Positions 33,664 to 41,923 of a stretch of DNA of 64,000 bases are shown here, piece by piece. Each line of letters begins with the position of its first letter. Within the stretch, counting starts at the first letter, position 1. Source of the DNA: Streptomyces decoyicus (GTDB lineage Bacteria > Actinomycetota > Actinomycetes > Streptomycetales > Streptomycetaceae); the NCBI RefSeq assembly GCF_019880305.1, contig NZ_CP082301.1, forward strand, positions 2,418,001 through 2,482,000, in the 5' to 3' direction. A program made the position numbers and the translations under genes. The notes under the pieces are model-generated. The model saw only the letters and a program-made list of their open reading frames with translations, was not told where the DNA came from and did no database searches.

Positions 33664-34994
33664 CCGCCGCTCTCCGCCTTCAGGCCCTTGTCCTTGAGGT
33701 CGGCGAGGGTCTGGCGCTGCACCTTCGTGAGGACGGAGCGGAAGGAGCTGCCGTCGGCGAGCGCATCGGTGAAGGCGTCGCCGAGCCGCTGGTAGAGGGT
33801 GTCCACGCCGGGTCCCCACCGCCAGCTGGTGTCCACATGCGCTCCGGCGTCCGCGAAGACCTTGCTGTACGCCTGGCCGCCGAAGAAGTCCTTGTCGACA
33901 TCGAGGTCGGTGGTGGCATAGCCCTTCTTGGCGCTGGGGAAGCCGTAGCCGCCGTCGATCAGCAGCGCGATCGGCTCGGGGTCGGTGTTGAGCCAGACGG
34001 CGAAGTCCAGGGCGTCCTTGGGGTAGCTCGCCCCGGCGAAGACGGCGGTGGTCGAGCCGCCCCAGTTGGCGAAGGCCTGCTCGCCCGCCTTCCACTGCGG
34101 CAGCGGCGCGGCCCGCCACTTCCCCTTGGTGTCCGGCGCGTTGCCGACCAGTAGGGCATCGCCCCAACTCGCGCCCACCCAGGACGGGATGGCACCGGTC
34201 TGGAGATCCTTGTACCAGGCGTTCTGCCGGTCCGGGATGGTCTTGACCAGCTTCTGCCTGACGAGGGATTCCCAGTAATCGGCGACCCTGCGGGTGGGTT
34301 CGTCGTCGATGTGCACGATCCAGGTGTCGCCGTGCGTCCCGTACCACTTGGCGCCGGCCTGCCAGGCGAGGCCGGAGAAGCGGTTTCCGTTGGTGGGGGC
34401 GAAGGTCTCGATCCAGGCGCCCTTCTTGCGGACGGCCTTGGCGGCGGTCTCGTACTCGTCCCAGGTCCGCGGCGTCCGCACCTCCCACTTGTCGAAGAGG
34501 TCCTGGCGGAGGAACAGCCCCATCGGCCCGGAGGCCTGCGGGATGGCGTAGACGCCCTTGCCGAAGACGGACTGCTGCCACTGCCAGCCGAAGAACTTGT
34601 TCCTGTGGCGGGCGGCGCCGAGCGGGGCGAGATCGAGCAGCCCGTTGTCGAGCAGGAAGCCGGGGACGACGGGGAATTCGATCTGGCCCAGGTCGGGCGG
34701 GTTGCCGGCCTTGATGGCGGCGTGCATCTTCGCGTACTGCTGGCCGTTGACGGCCGATACCTTCTCGACCTTGACCTGCACCTCGGGATTCTTGCGGTTC
34801 CACAGGTCGACGGGCTTGTCGATGCCCGGCACCCAGGACCAGAAGGTCAGCTGGATCTTCTGCCCCTTCTTGCGCTCCCGGGGCGCGTTGCCGTCGCCGT
34901 CCCCGCTGTCGCCGCAGCCGGCGAGCGCGAAGCCGGCGGCGAGGGCGGCCGCCCCGCCCAGGACCGTTCTGCGGTGCACGGTGTTGCTCGTCAT
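33660..34994 (-). CDS. Extracellular sugar-binding lipoprotein (family 1)
   Basis: A 444-residue solute-binding lipoprotein. The signal has a Tat-like RRTVLGG and lipobox FALAGC (Cys near residue 27), then an Asp/Gly linker. The mature region opens with IQLTFWSWVPG, the usual family-1 first strand. It captures the substrate for the two permeases downstream. GGAGGAG lies 5 nt before ATG 34994. The start also overlaps the stop of a short upstream frame (ATGA at 34991-34994), so translation may be coupled to it. The ligand is unknown. Confidence 0.88.
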   Translation of the reverse strand: MTSNTVHRRTVLGGAAALAAGFALAGCGDSGDGDGNAPRERKKGQKIQLTFWSWVPGIDKPVDLWNRKNPEVQVKVEKVSAVNGQQYAKMHAAIKAGNPPDLGQIEFPVVPGFLLDNGLLDLAPLGAARHRNKFFGWQWQQSVFGKGVYAIPQASGPMGLFLRQDLFDKWEVRTPRTWDEYETAAKAVRKKGAWIETFAPTNGNRFSGLAWQAGAKWYGTHGDTWIVHIDDEPTRRVADYWESLVRQKLVKTIPDRQNAWYKDLQTGAIPSWVGASWGDALLVGNAPDTKGKWRAAPLPQWKAGEQAFANWGGSTTAVFAGASYPKDALDFAVWLNTDPEPIALLIDGGYGFPSAKKGYATTDLDVDKDFFGGQAYSKVFADAGAHVDTSWRWGPGVDTLYQRLGDAFTDALADGSSFRSVLTKVQRQTLADLKDKGLKAESGG

Positions 34995-35275
34995 ACCGGC
35001 TCCTCCACGGGGATGCGGCGGAAGGTGATCGTCGAGTACGCGCTGAAGCCGCCCTTCCCGTGGAGCGGTCCGACGCTCCCGCGGTCGAGGCATACGGGGC
35101 CGGAGCAGGCGGCCGGGAGCCTGGCGGGGGCGGGCGCGTTCCGCGGGGCCGGGCCGCTGCCGCGGCCGCGGCCGGTGCGGCGGGACAGCGGGGCGCGGGC
35201 GGCCGGCTGCGCGGGACCGGGGCCGGCGTCCTTTTCGGTCCCGGCCCGGTACGGCACTGAGCTCTCGTACGCCAT
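34991..35275 (-). CDS. Short leader gene of the transporter operon, possibly a truncated secreted-domain protein
   Basis: A 94-residue frame starting 26 bp inside the GntR-type operator, with GGGGGTG before the ATG and an ATGA overlap with the binding-protein gene; position and overlap argue that it is translated. The middle is Pro/Arg/Ala low complexity. The last 33 residues (CLDRGSVGPLHGKGGFSAYS and TITFRRIPV) look like the final strands of a concanavalin/LamG-type sugar-binding domain. It may be the relic of a glycosidase gene whose 5' part was deleted or replaced. No family can be assigned firmly. Confidence 0.45.
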   Translation of the reverse strand: MAYESSVPYRAGTEKDAGPGPAQPAARAPLSRRTGRGRGSGPAPRNAPAPARLPAACSGPVCLDRGSVGPLHGKGGFSAYSTITFRRIPVEEPV

Positions 35276-35300
35276 GGGTCACCCCCAACGGGCAAGGACG

Positions 35301-35319
35301 TAGGACGTCCCTTGTCCTG
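35301..35319. promoter_or_regulatory. GntR operator in front of the sugar-transport operon
   Basis: TAGGACGTCCCTTGTCCTG matches the palindrome core before the lyase gene (TAGGACATCCCATGTCCTA at 36374-36392) at 16 of 19 positions. It lies 26 bp upstream of the first cistron. The shared site implies control of both units by the GntR protein encoded between them. Confidence 0.7.
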
Positions 35320-35469
35320 CGGCGACCATAGGGAGTGCCCAACTGACCGTCAAGGCACCGCACATGGCACCTTTCCGTGTGGGCAAAGGCACCGTCGACT
35401 CAGAGTGAAATCCCGGTGAACGGGCGTGGCGGCGCCCATGAGGGCGCCCGTCAGGCACGCTTGCGCCGC

Positions 35470-35586
35470 CACTCGGCCCGCCGCACTTCCGTCGTTACCC
35501 GGTCAGCCGCGCTTCCGCCACCACTCGGCCCGCCGCACTTTCGTCACTGCTCGGTCAGCCGCGCTGCCGCCGCTACTCGGTCAGCC
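35470..35586. repeat. 52-bp tandem repeat ending in the gntR stop region
   Basis: Copies at 35470-35521 and 35522-35573 (CACTCGGCCCGCCGCACTT start) differ at few positions; a third start (TACTCGGTCAGCCG, from 35574) is the 3' end of the GntR gene. The array may have grown by duplication from that gene end. It fills much of the gap between the GntR gene and the transporter operon promoter. Confidence 0.75.
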
Positions 35587-36256
35587 GGCGCCGGATGCCG
35601 TCGAAGTGCCGGTGTATCGCCTCCACGGCGCGGTCGCCGTCGCCCGCCTCCAACGCGTCCACGATCTCCTTGTGCTGACGGTACGTCACGTCGGGATCGG
35701 GGCCGTCGTCGGAGAGGTCCTCGCGCACCCGGCGCAGCGCCGCCCAGAATGCGTCCAGCACCTCGCTCAGCAGATGATTGCCCATCGAGCGGTACAGGGC
35801 GAGATGGAAGGCCCGGTCGGTGTCGCTCAGCACCTGCCCGCCGCGCGCCTCCTCCGCCATCCGCTGCACCAACCCCTTGAGGACGGCGAGGTCCTCGGCG
35901 GGCAGGTTGCGGGCGACGGTGCCGATCAGGCCCGCCTCCAGCGCCTCGCGGACCTCCATCAGCTCGTACAGGCTCGACTCGCCCTGGTGGTGGCGGACCG
36001 CGGCACGGAAGGCGACGCCCTCGACGAACGGCTCCAGGGTGAGGGGGCCGACGTAGGTGCCGAAGCCGTGCCGGATCTCCACGATGCGCATGGCCTGAAG
36101 CGCCTTGAGCGCCTCGCGCACCGAGTTGCGGCTGACGTCGAGCAGGCCGACCAGTTCGGCCTCGGTGGGCAGCGGATCGCCCGGCGTCAGTTCGCGCTGG
36201 AGGATCAACTGCTTGATCTGCGCCTGCACATCCTCGGCCATCGTCCCTCGCGCCAT
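35573..36256 (-). CDS. GntR-family regulator, FadR subfamily
   Basis: A 227-residue regulator. The N-terminal winged helix has the GntR pattern (LTPGDPLPTEAELVGLLDVS, then RNSVREALKAL), and the C-terminal FCD domain has the metal-ligand histidines of this group (FHLALYRSMGNHLL, YRQHKEIVDAL and AIHRHF). ATG 36256 was chosen for its GGGAGA site; a frame to 36385 runs into the operator. It faces the lyase gene, and palindromes of one type lie before the lyase and the transporter operon. A sugar acid or keto-deoxy sugar is a likely effector (inference). Confidence 0.88.
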   Translation of the reverse strand: MARGTMAEDVQAQIKQLILQRELTPGDPLPTEAELVGLLDVSRNSVREALKALQAMRIVEIRHGFGTYVGPLTLEPFVEGVAFRAAVRHHQGESSLYELMEVREALEAGLIGTVARNLPAEDLAVLKGLVQRMAEEARGGQVLSDTDRAFHLALYRSMGNHLLSEVLDAFWAALRRVREDLSDDGPDPDVTYRQHKEIVDALEAGDGDRAVEAIHRHFDGIRRRLTE

Positions 36257-36368
36257 GGAATCTCCCTCTCCCGCTCCCACGCCTGCCGTGCCGCCGGCCC
36301 GTCCGCCACCGCCCCTGCCGGGGCCGCGGATCCTTGACCGACCGCCTGTGAACAGGTCTATTGTGCTC

Positions 36369-36395
36369 GACATAGGACATCCCATGTCCTATGTC
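36369..36395. promoter_or_regulatory. Perfect GntR palindrome in the gntR / lyase divergent region
   Basis: GACATAGGACAT (36369-36380), CCC, ATGTCCTATGTC (36384-36395): perfect 12-bp arms with a 3-bp centre. It lies 25 bp before the lyase ATG at 36421 and covers the alternative ATG at 36391. FadR-type GntR proteins bind short-spaced palindromes of this style. Confidence 0.8.
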
Positions 36396-36420
36396 TGACT
36401 CGGAGCCCCCCGGAGCCCCC

Positions 36421-37380
36421 ATGGCACTGCCCGCACCCCTGCACGGCGTCATCCCACCGGTCTGCACCCCCCTCGGCCCGCGCGGCGAGATCGACACCGC
36501 CTCGCTGGCCCGCCTGGTGAACCACCTCATCGACGGCGGGGTACACGGGCTGTTCGCCCTCGGCTCCACCAGCGAGGTCGCCTACCTCACCGACGCCCAG
36601 CGCGGCACCGCACTGGAAGCCGTCCTCAAGGCCGCCGACGGCAGGGTCCCGGTGCTCGCCGGCGTCATCGACACCACCACGCCCCGGGTGCTCGACCACG
36701 CCCGGACCGCCGCCGCCCTCGGCGTCGACGCCCTGGTCGCCACGGCGCCCTTCTACACCCGCACCCATCCCCGGGAGATCGCCGCGCACTTCCGTCACCT
36801 CCGCACGGCCGTGGACCTCCCGCTGTTCGCCTACGACATCCCCGTCGCCGTGCACAGCAAGCTGCCCCCGTCACTGGTGCGGGAGCTGGCCGAGGACGGC
36901 ACCCTCGCCGGCCTCAAGGACAGCAGCGGCGACGAGGGCTCGCTGCGCCGTCTGATCGTCGAACTCGGCGGCCGCACCGCCCGGCACACCGGCCCCGCCC
37001 CCGGTTTCGCGGTCCTCACCGGCTCCGAACTGACCGTGGACGCCGCCCTGCTGGCCGGCGCCGACGGCGTCGTCCCCGGCATCGGCAACGTCGACCCGGC
37101 GGCCTACGTACGCCTCTACGACGCCGCCCGGTCCGGCGACTGGGAGCGGGCGGCCGCCGAACAGGAGCGTCTGGCCGCCCTGTTCGCCATGGTCGACGCC
37201 GGCCCCGAGGCCGAGATGGGCCGCAGCTCCTCCGCACTGGGCGCGTTCAAGGCGGCGCTCCATCTCCTCGGCGTGATCGACGGGGGCACCACCGCCTTCC
37301 CACAGCGCCCGCTGAGCGAAGAGGCCGTGGCAGAGGTTGGACGTCGGCTCTCCGCCGCCGGCCTGCCGCCCGTCCGGTAG
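36421..37380 (+). CDS. DapA/N-acetylneuraminate-lyase family aldolase or dehydratase
   Basis: A 319-residue TIM-barrel Schiff-base enzyme. The catalytic Lys is in AGLKDSSGD and the proton-relay Tyr in LFAYDIPV. The nucleotide-like GTTGE motif of true DapA reads GSTSE, so the substrate is probably not pyruvate plus aspartate semialdehyde; keto-deoxy sugar acid dehydratases or lyases of this family are better fits. The start at 36421 follows GGAGCCCCC; the ATG at 36391 lies inside the operator. Shared control with the sugar ABC operon suggests that this enzyme processes the imported substrate. Confidence 0.8.
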   Translation: MALPAPLHGVIPPVCTPLGPRGEIDTASLARLVNHLIDGGVHGLFALGSTSEVAYLTDAQRGTALEAVLKAADGRVPVLAGVIDTTTPRVLDHARTAAALGVDALVATAPFYTRTHPREIAAHFRHLRTAVDLPLFAYDIPVAVHSKLPPSLVRELAEDGTLAGLKDSSGDEGSLRRLIVELGGRTARHTGPAPGFAVLTGSELTVDAALLAGADGVVPGIGNVDPAAYVRLYDAARSGDWERAAAEQERLAALFAMVDAGPEAEMGRSSSALGAFKAALHLLGVIDGGTTAFPQRPLSEEAVAEVGRRLSAAGLPPVR

Positions 37381-37521
37381 AGACCCCGGCGGGCCGGCCG
37401 GGACGGCAACGGGCCGGGCGGCGCGCGCCTACCGTCCCGGCCGTCCGCCCCACCTCCCGTACGGGTGACGCTCGTTGAAACGGCAACCGGAAGGTGCCGC
37501 CCTGGGGCAGGATGCCGGGCC

Positions 37522-38151
37522 ATGGATGCCGTACGGGTCGCCCTGCTGCGTGAGGTGCTCGCCGGGACCGAGTGGGTGCAGGCCACCCGCCGCTTCGCGG
37601 GGACGCTGCGCGGTGCCGTCGCCCCGCACGGCGGGGGGCTGTTGCTGGTCGGCAGCGCCGCGTACGAGCCCTGGCATCTGGCCGCCCATCTCGACGACGA
37701 GGCCGCCTGGTCGGGCCTGCCCGAGCTGTCGCCGACCCTGGTGCGCCATCGTGTCCCCGGCGGAGCGCCGCCCCATCTGGCGGTGGGGCTCGGCCGGTTG
37801 GCGGCGGCCGGGCGCGGCGAGACCCTGCTGGTCGTCACGCCGGAGCAGCCGGGCGCCGGGCTGCTGGAGCGGGTGCACGACGCCCGCCGCAACGGCGCGA
37901 CGGTGCTCGCCCTGGACGGCGGCGACCGCGATCTGCACGCCCTGGCCCATGACGCCCTCGCCGCGCCCCCGGCCGTGCCCGACGGTGCGGACGAGCCGCC
38001 CGCGGACCTCGACCTCGACACGGTCCAGCATCTGGTGAGCGCGGCCGCCGGGGAGAACAGCCTGCCCGCGCCCCGAGGTCACCGCCGCTTCCGCGACCGG
38101 CTGGCCCGCCTCGCCGACGGACTGACCGCCCCGCCGCCGCCTCGCTGGTAG
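37522..38151 (+). CDS. Conserved hypothetical protein
   Basis: A 209-residue cytoplasmic protein without signal peptide or membrane segment. It has alternating hydrophobic strands (GGGLLLVGSAAYEPWHLAAHL, in parts GGGLLLVGS and YEPWHLAAHL, and ETLLVVTPEQPGAGLLERVH, GATVLALDGG) that suggest a Rossmann-like or SIS-like three-layer fold. The C-terminus is polar. No catalytic motif stands out and I do not recognise the family. ATG 37522 gives MDAVRVALL; a longer frame from 37465 lacks a ribosome site. The MFS gene follows 73 bp later. Confidence 0.65.
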   Translation: MDAVRVALLREVLAGTEWVQATRRFAGTLRGAVAPHGGGLLLVGSAAYEPWHLAAHLDDEAAWSGLPELSPTLVRHRVPGGAPPHLAVGLGRLAAAGRGETLLVVTPEQPGAGLLERVHDARRNGATVLALDGGDRDLHALAHDALAAPPAVPDGADEPPADLDLDTVQHLVSAAAGENSLPAPRGHRRFRDRLARLADGLTAPPPPRW

Positions 38152-38224
38152 CCCGCGAGGCCCGCCCCGCAGGCCGGTGAAAACCCTTTGCGCCGCCCCG
38201 CGTCCGCGCGCACGATGGTGCACC

Positions 38225-39694
38225 GTGACTTCGGACGGCCCGCTTCCTCCCCCCGCATCCCCTTCACCTGGTTCACCCGATTCATCTGGTTCACCTGACT
38301 CACCTGGCTCATCCGGTTCGCCCCCTGCGCCTCGCGCACGCCGACGCCTCTCCGCGCTGCTGCCGGATCTGGCCCCCTGGCGCTGCTCGCGCGACTTCCG
38401 GCTGCTGTGGTGCGCGGGTGCGGTCACGGTCTTCGGCAGCTCGCTGTCCTTCGTGGCCCTGCCGCTCCAGCTGAAGGAGCTGACCGGCTCCACGCTCGCG
38501 GTCGGGGCCCTGGGCGCGGTGGAGCTGGTCCCGCTGATCGTCTTCGGTCTCTACGGCGGGGCACTCGCGGACTCCTTCGACCGCCGTCGGCTGGTCCTGT
38601 GGACCGAGGCCGCGCTGGGCCTGGTCTCCGTGCTCCTGCTGCTCAACAGCCTGCTGCCGCACCCGGTGGTGTGGCCGCTGTATGCGGCCGCGGCGGCGAC
38701 CAGCGCGCTGACCGGTCTGCAACGGCCGGCCCTGGACGCGATCGTGCCGCGGATCGTCCCGCACGAGCAGCTCGCCGCGGCCGCCGCCCTGAACGCGCTG
38801 CGCTGGCAGATCGGCGCGATCGCCGGGCCCGCGCTGGCCGGCGGGCTGCTGGCCCTTGCCGGGCTGCGCTGGGCGTACGCCATCGACGCGGTCACCTTCG
38901 TGCTCTCGGTGCTGCTCGCCCTGAAGCTGGCGCCGTCGCCCGCCTCGCACGACGCCGAGAAACCGTCGCTGCGCGGGATCGCCGAGGGCGCGCGCTACGC
39001 CTGGAGCCGCAAGGAGCTGCTCGGCACCTACGCCATCGACGTCCTCGCGATGCTCTTCGCCTTCCCGCTGGCGATCTTCCCGTTCCTCGCCGACGATCTC
39101 GACGCCCCCTGGGCCCTGGGGTTGATGTACGCGGCGCTGCCGGCCGGCTCCCTCCTGGTGAGCCTGACCAGCGGCTGGACCTCACGGATCCACCGGCAGG
39201 GCCGCGCGATCGCGCTGGCCGCCGCGAGCTGGGGGCTGGCGATGGCGGCGGCCGGGCAGCTGCGCAACGTCTGGCTGGTGCTGCTCCTGCTGACCGTGGC
39301 CGGTGCCTGCGACATGGTCAGCGGCATCTTCCGCTCGGCGATGTGGAACCAGACCATCCCCGACGAACTGCGCGGCCGGCTGGCAGGTATCGAGCTGCTC
39401 TCGTACTCGGCGGGCCCGCAGCTGGGCCAGGTCCGGATCGGCGGCATGGCGGCGCTGACGAGCGTACGGGCGTCGGTGTCGTGGGGCGGGCTGCTGTGCT
39501 TCGCGGGGGTCGGGCTGCTGGCGCTCGGGCTGCCGAAGCTGATGGCGTACGACGCCAGGACCGATGAGCATGCCCGGCGGATGCGGGAGCGCCGGGCCGC
39601 CGTTGCCGGGCCACCGGACGGCGAGGGTGCGCGCGGCGTCGAGGGTGCCGGTCCGGCCGCGCAGACCCCAAACGCGGACCCGGCGACGGCGTGA
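38225..39694 (+). CDS. MFS transporter, EntS-like (siderophore/enterobactin exporter type)
   Basis: A 489-residue transporter with 12 hydrophobic segments. The head matches the EntS/MFS_3 group ([25 protein letters not shown], in parts [15 protein letters not shown] and [10 protein letters not shown]), with motif A-like [15 protein letters not shown] and [12 protein letters not shown]. Members export siderophores or related compounds; no biosynthetic cluster adjoins, so the substrate is open. The GTG start at 38225 is followed by about 35 Pro/Ser/Gly/Asp residues built on a 9-bp repeat (TCACCTGGT-like, 38264-38330), unusually AT-rich for the area. The C-terminus is long and polar. Confidence 0.82.
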   Translation: MTSDGPLPPPASPSPGSPDSSGSPDSPGSSGSPPAPRARRRLSALLPDLAPWRCSRDFRLLWCAGAVTVFGSSLSFVALPLQLKELTGSTLAVGALGAVELVPLIVFGLYGGALADSFDRRRLVLWTEAALGLVSVLLLLNSLLPHPVVWPLYAAAAATSALTGLQRPALDAIVPRIVPHEQLAAAAALNALRWQIGAIAGPALAGGLLALAGLRWAYAIDAVTFVLSVLLALKLAPSPASHDAEKPSLRGIAEGARYAWSRKELLGTYAIDVLAMLFAFPLAIFPFLADDLDAPWALGLMYAALPAGSLLVSLTSGWTSRIHRQGRAIALAAASWGLAMAAAGQLRNVWLVLLLLTVAGACDMVSGIFRSAMWNQTIPDELRGRLAGIELLSYSAGPQLGQVRIGGMAALTSVRASVSWGGLLCFAGVGLLALGLPKLMAYDARTDEHARRMRERRAAVAGPPDGEGARGVEGAGPAAQTPNADPATA

Positions 39695-39776
39695 GGCCAG
39701 GGACGCGGCGGGGACGCCTACCGGGCCCGCCGCCCCGGACGTCCGTCCCGCAAGCCCTGGCCTTCCGCCCCGCCGC

Positions 39777-39799
39777 CCTAGGGGGAGGTACCCCCTAGG
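39777..39799. terminator. Bidirectional hairpin between convergent MFS and small gene
   Basis: CCTAGGGGG (39777-39785) and CCCCCTAGG (39791-39799) form a perfect 9-bp stem with a 5-nt loop. The right arm contains the TAG stop of the minus-strand 79-residue gene. Confidence 0.7.
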
Positions 39800-40034
39800 C
39801 GTCCGCCCCGCCGCTCTTGCCCTTCTGCGGGTCGTCGTGCCACTTGGGGTCGGTCTCCCACTCCAGATTCCGCTCCTGGGCGGTCTCCATGGCGTGGGAG
39901 GCCTCCTCGCGGGTGTCGTACGGGCCGAGGCGGTCGGCGGCCCGGCACTGGGGCCCCTCCTCGACCGTCCGGTGCTCGAGGCAGTAGAACCACTCGCCGG
40001 GCTTGCCGACCGTACGCCTCTTGAACAGCGCCAT
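39795..40034 (-). CDS. Small conserved cytosolic protein (79 aa)
   Basis: A 79-residue soluble protein. The N-terminus ([20 protein letters not shown]) carries aromatic residues and a Cys; the middle ([19 protein letters not shown]) has the look of an SPOR-like or compact alpha/beta segment; the tail is charged ([12 protein letters not shown]). A strong AGGAGG ribosome site is 6 nt before ATG 40034. It is divergent from map with 66 bp between starts. No function is known to me; homologues beside map are common in Streptomyces as far as I recall. Confidence 0.75.
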   Translation of the reverse strand: MALFKRRTVGKPGEWFYCLEHRTVEEGPQCRAADRLGPYDTREEASHAMETAQERNLEWETDPKWHDDPQKGKSGGADA

Positions 40035-40100
40035 TGCCGCCTCCTGTGGATGCTTCTGTGCCACCATCCTGCCCGACGGCCCGCGGATACACTCGCTGGC

Positions 40101-40958
40101 ATGTCTGGCCAGTCGCTTCTTGTCCCGGGGAAGATCTCCCCCACCCGCCCCGTCCCTGCCTCGATCCCGCGCCCCGAGTACGTCGGGAAGGACGCGCCCA
40201 CCCCTTACACGGGGCCCGAGGTGCAGGACGCCGAAACGATCGAGCGGATGCGGATCGCCGGCCGGATCGCCGCCCAGGCGATGGCGGAGGCCGCCAAGCT
40301 GATCGCGCCGGGCGTGACGACCGATGAACTGGACCGGGTCGCCCATGAGTTCATGTGCGACCACGGCGCCTATCCGTCCACGCTCGGCTACCGCGGTTTC
40401 CCCAAGTCCCTGTGCTCCTCGCTCAACGAGGTCATCTGCCACGGCATCCCGGACTCGACCGTCCTCAAGGACGGCGACATCGTGAACCTGGACGTCACCG
40501 CGTACATCAACGGCGTGCACGGCGACAACAACGCCACCTACCTGTGCGGCGAGGTGGACGAGGAGTCCACGCTGCTCGTCGAGCGCACCCGTGAGGCGCT
40601 CAACCGCGCGATCAAGGCCGTCAAGCCGGGCCGCCAGATCAACATCATCGGCCGGGTCATCGAGTCCTACGCCAAGCGCTTCGGCTACGGAGTGGTCCGT
40701 GACTTCACCGGTCACGGCATCAACTCCTCCTTCCACTCCGGTCTGATCGTTCCGCACTATGACAGCCCGCACCACACCACCGACATCAAGCCCGGCATGA
40801 CCTTCACGATCGAGCCGATGCTGACGCTGGGGTCCTACGACTACGACATGTGGGACGACGGCTGGACGGTGGTGACCAAGGACCGCAAGCGGACCGCGCA
40901 GTTCGAGCACACCTTGGTGGTCACGGACACGGGGGCGGAGATCCTCACGCTGCCCTGA
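40101..40958 (+). CDS. map: Methionine aminopeptidase, type I
   Basis: A 285-residue metalloprotease that removes the initiator Met from nascent proteins. The pita-bread fold motifs are present: the catalytic His in DFTGHGI, metal ligands in [17 protein letters not shown] (two Asp), and the Glu ligands in FTIEPML and AQFEHTLVV. An N-terminal extension of about 40 residues ([21 protein letters not shown], partly SH3-binding-like Pro-rich) is typical of actinobacterial MetAP type Ic. ATG 40101 is the natural start. It is expressed alone. Confidence 0.94.
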   Translation: MSGQSLLVPGKISPTRPVPASIPRPEYVGKDAPTPYTGPEVQDAETIERMRIAGRIAAQAMAEAAKLIAPGVTTDELDRVAHEFMCDHGAYPSTLGYRGFPKSLCSSLNEVICHGIPDSTVLKDGDIVNLDVTAYINGVHGDNNATYLCGEVDEESTLLVERTREALNRAIKAVKPGRQINIIGRVIESYAKRFGYGVVRDFTGHGINSSFHSGLIVPHYDSPHHTTDIKPGMTFTIEPMLTLGSYDYDMWDDGWTVVTKDRKRTAQFEHTLVVTDTGAEILTLP

Positions 40959-40998
40959 CGGGAGCGGGAGCGGGGGCGAGAGCGAGAGTGGGAACCTT

Positions 40999-41055
40999 TT
41001 ACCGACAGGGCGTCGGGAACAGGGGTAGGCTCGTTACCGACAGGACGTCGGGAAC
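40999..41055. repeat. 22-bp direct repeat with internal hairpin, 35-bp spacing, upstream of the heme-oxygenase promoter
   Basis: TTACCGACAGGGCGTCGGGAAC (40999-41020) and TTACCGACAGGACGTCGGGAAC (41034-41055) differ at one base. Each holds a CCGAC/GTCGG pair able to form a small stem. The pair may be map terminators or binding sites for a regulator additional to the iron repressor. Confidence 0.6.
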
Positions 41056-41064
41056 GGGGTTGAC

Positions 41065-41083
41065 TTAGGTAAGCCTAAGTAGT
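41065..41083. promoter_or_regulatory. Iron box (DmdR1/IdeR-type) of the heme-oxygenase gene
   Basis: TTAGGTAAGCCTAAGT fits the TTAGGTTAGGCTCACCTAA-type box for DtxR-family repressors, with a further TTAGGT 18 bp on. TTGACT at 41060-41065 could be the -35 element, which the box overlaps, so iron should repress transcription. Confidence 0.75.
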
Positions 41084-41161
41084 TAGGTGAACCCAGTGCC
41101 AGCGGCTCGGCGGAGCCGGCTTCTGTTCCCGTCCGCGCCCCTCGGTCCCCGGAGGTCCGCC

Positions 41162-41842
41162 TTGGAAGCGTCCAGCCCGACCCCGTCCGCCCCGTCCACC
41201 CCCTTCTCCGCGGTCATCCGCACCGCCTCCCACGAGCAGCACGTGGAGGCCGAGAACTCCTCCTTCATGAGCGACCTCCTCGGCGGCAGGCTCGGCATCC
41301 CGGCCTACCGGCGCTACACCGAGCAGCTGTGGTTCGTCTACCGCGCGCTGGAGGACGCCTCCGGGCCGCTCGCCGCCGACCCCGTCGCGGGCCCCTTCAT
41401 CCGCCCCGAGCTGGCCCGCACCGCCGCGCTGGAGCGCGACCTCACCCATCTCGGCGGGCCGTCCTGGCGCAGCGGCCTGGAGCCGCTCCCGGCCACCGCC
41501 GCCTATGCCGACCGGGTGGCGGCCTGCGCCCGCGACTGGCCGGCCGGCTTCGTCGCCCACCACTACACGCGCTATCTCGGCGACCTCTCCGGCGGCCAGA
41601 TCATCCGCGGCACCGCCGAGAAGACCTGGGGCTTCGCCCGCAAGGGCGACGGGGTCCGCTTCTACGTCTTCGAGGACATCGCCAACCCGGCCGCCTTCAA
41701 GCGCGAGTACCGGGCGCTGCTGGACGCCCTGCCGGTGGACGACCTGGAAAAGCAGCGGGTGGTCGACGAGTGCAAGCGTGCGTTCCGGCTGAACAGCGCG
41801 GTCTTCCGGGAGTTGGGCGAGGAGTTCCCGCTGAGCGCGTAG
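41162..41842 (+). CDS. hmuO: Heme oxygenase (biliverdin-producing)
   Basis: A 226-residue heme oxygenase that opens heme to release iron, CO and biliverdin. The proximal heme ligand is the His of ASHEQHVEAE (about residue 24). The distal helix YLGDLSGGQII carries the Gly residues that shape the heme pocket. The start was set at TTG 41162 because GGAGG lies 7 nt before it; a longer frame from GTG 41087 would begin inside the iron box/promoter. Iron-box control and the nearby EfeUOB system indicate a role in iron acquisition from heme. It is convergent with the PhzF-like gene. Confidence 0.9.
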   Translation: MEASSPTPSAPSTPFSAVIRTASHEQHVEAENSSFMSDLLGGRLGIPAYRRYTEQLWFVYRALEDASGPLAADPVAGPFIRPELARTAALERDLTHLGGPSWRSGLEPLPATAAYADRVAACARDWPAGFVAHHYTRYLGDLSGGQIIRGTAEKTWGFARKGDGVRFYVFEDIANPAAFKREYRALLDALPVDDLEKQRVVDECKRAFRLNSAVFRELGEEFPLSA

Positions 41843-41843
41843 A

Positions 41844-41859
41844 AGCCGGCTCTCCGGCT
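41844..41859. terminator. Small hairpin between convergent heme-oxygenase and PhzF-like genes
   Basis: AGCCGG (41844-41849) and CCGGCT (41854-41859) form a perfect 6-bp stem with a CTCT loop, 2 bp after the heme-oxygenase stop. It is short for a terminator, so the call is modest. Confidence 0.4.
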
Positions 41860-41923
41860 CCTGTCGCCTGCCGCACCTGCCCGCCCCCTTGCCGCCGCCC
41901 CCCGCCCGCCCCGAGCCCTACGA

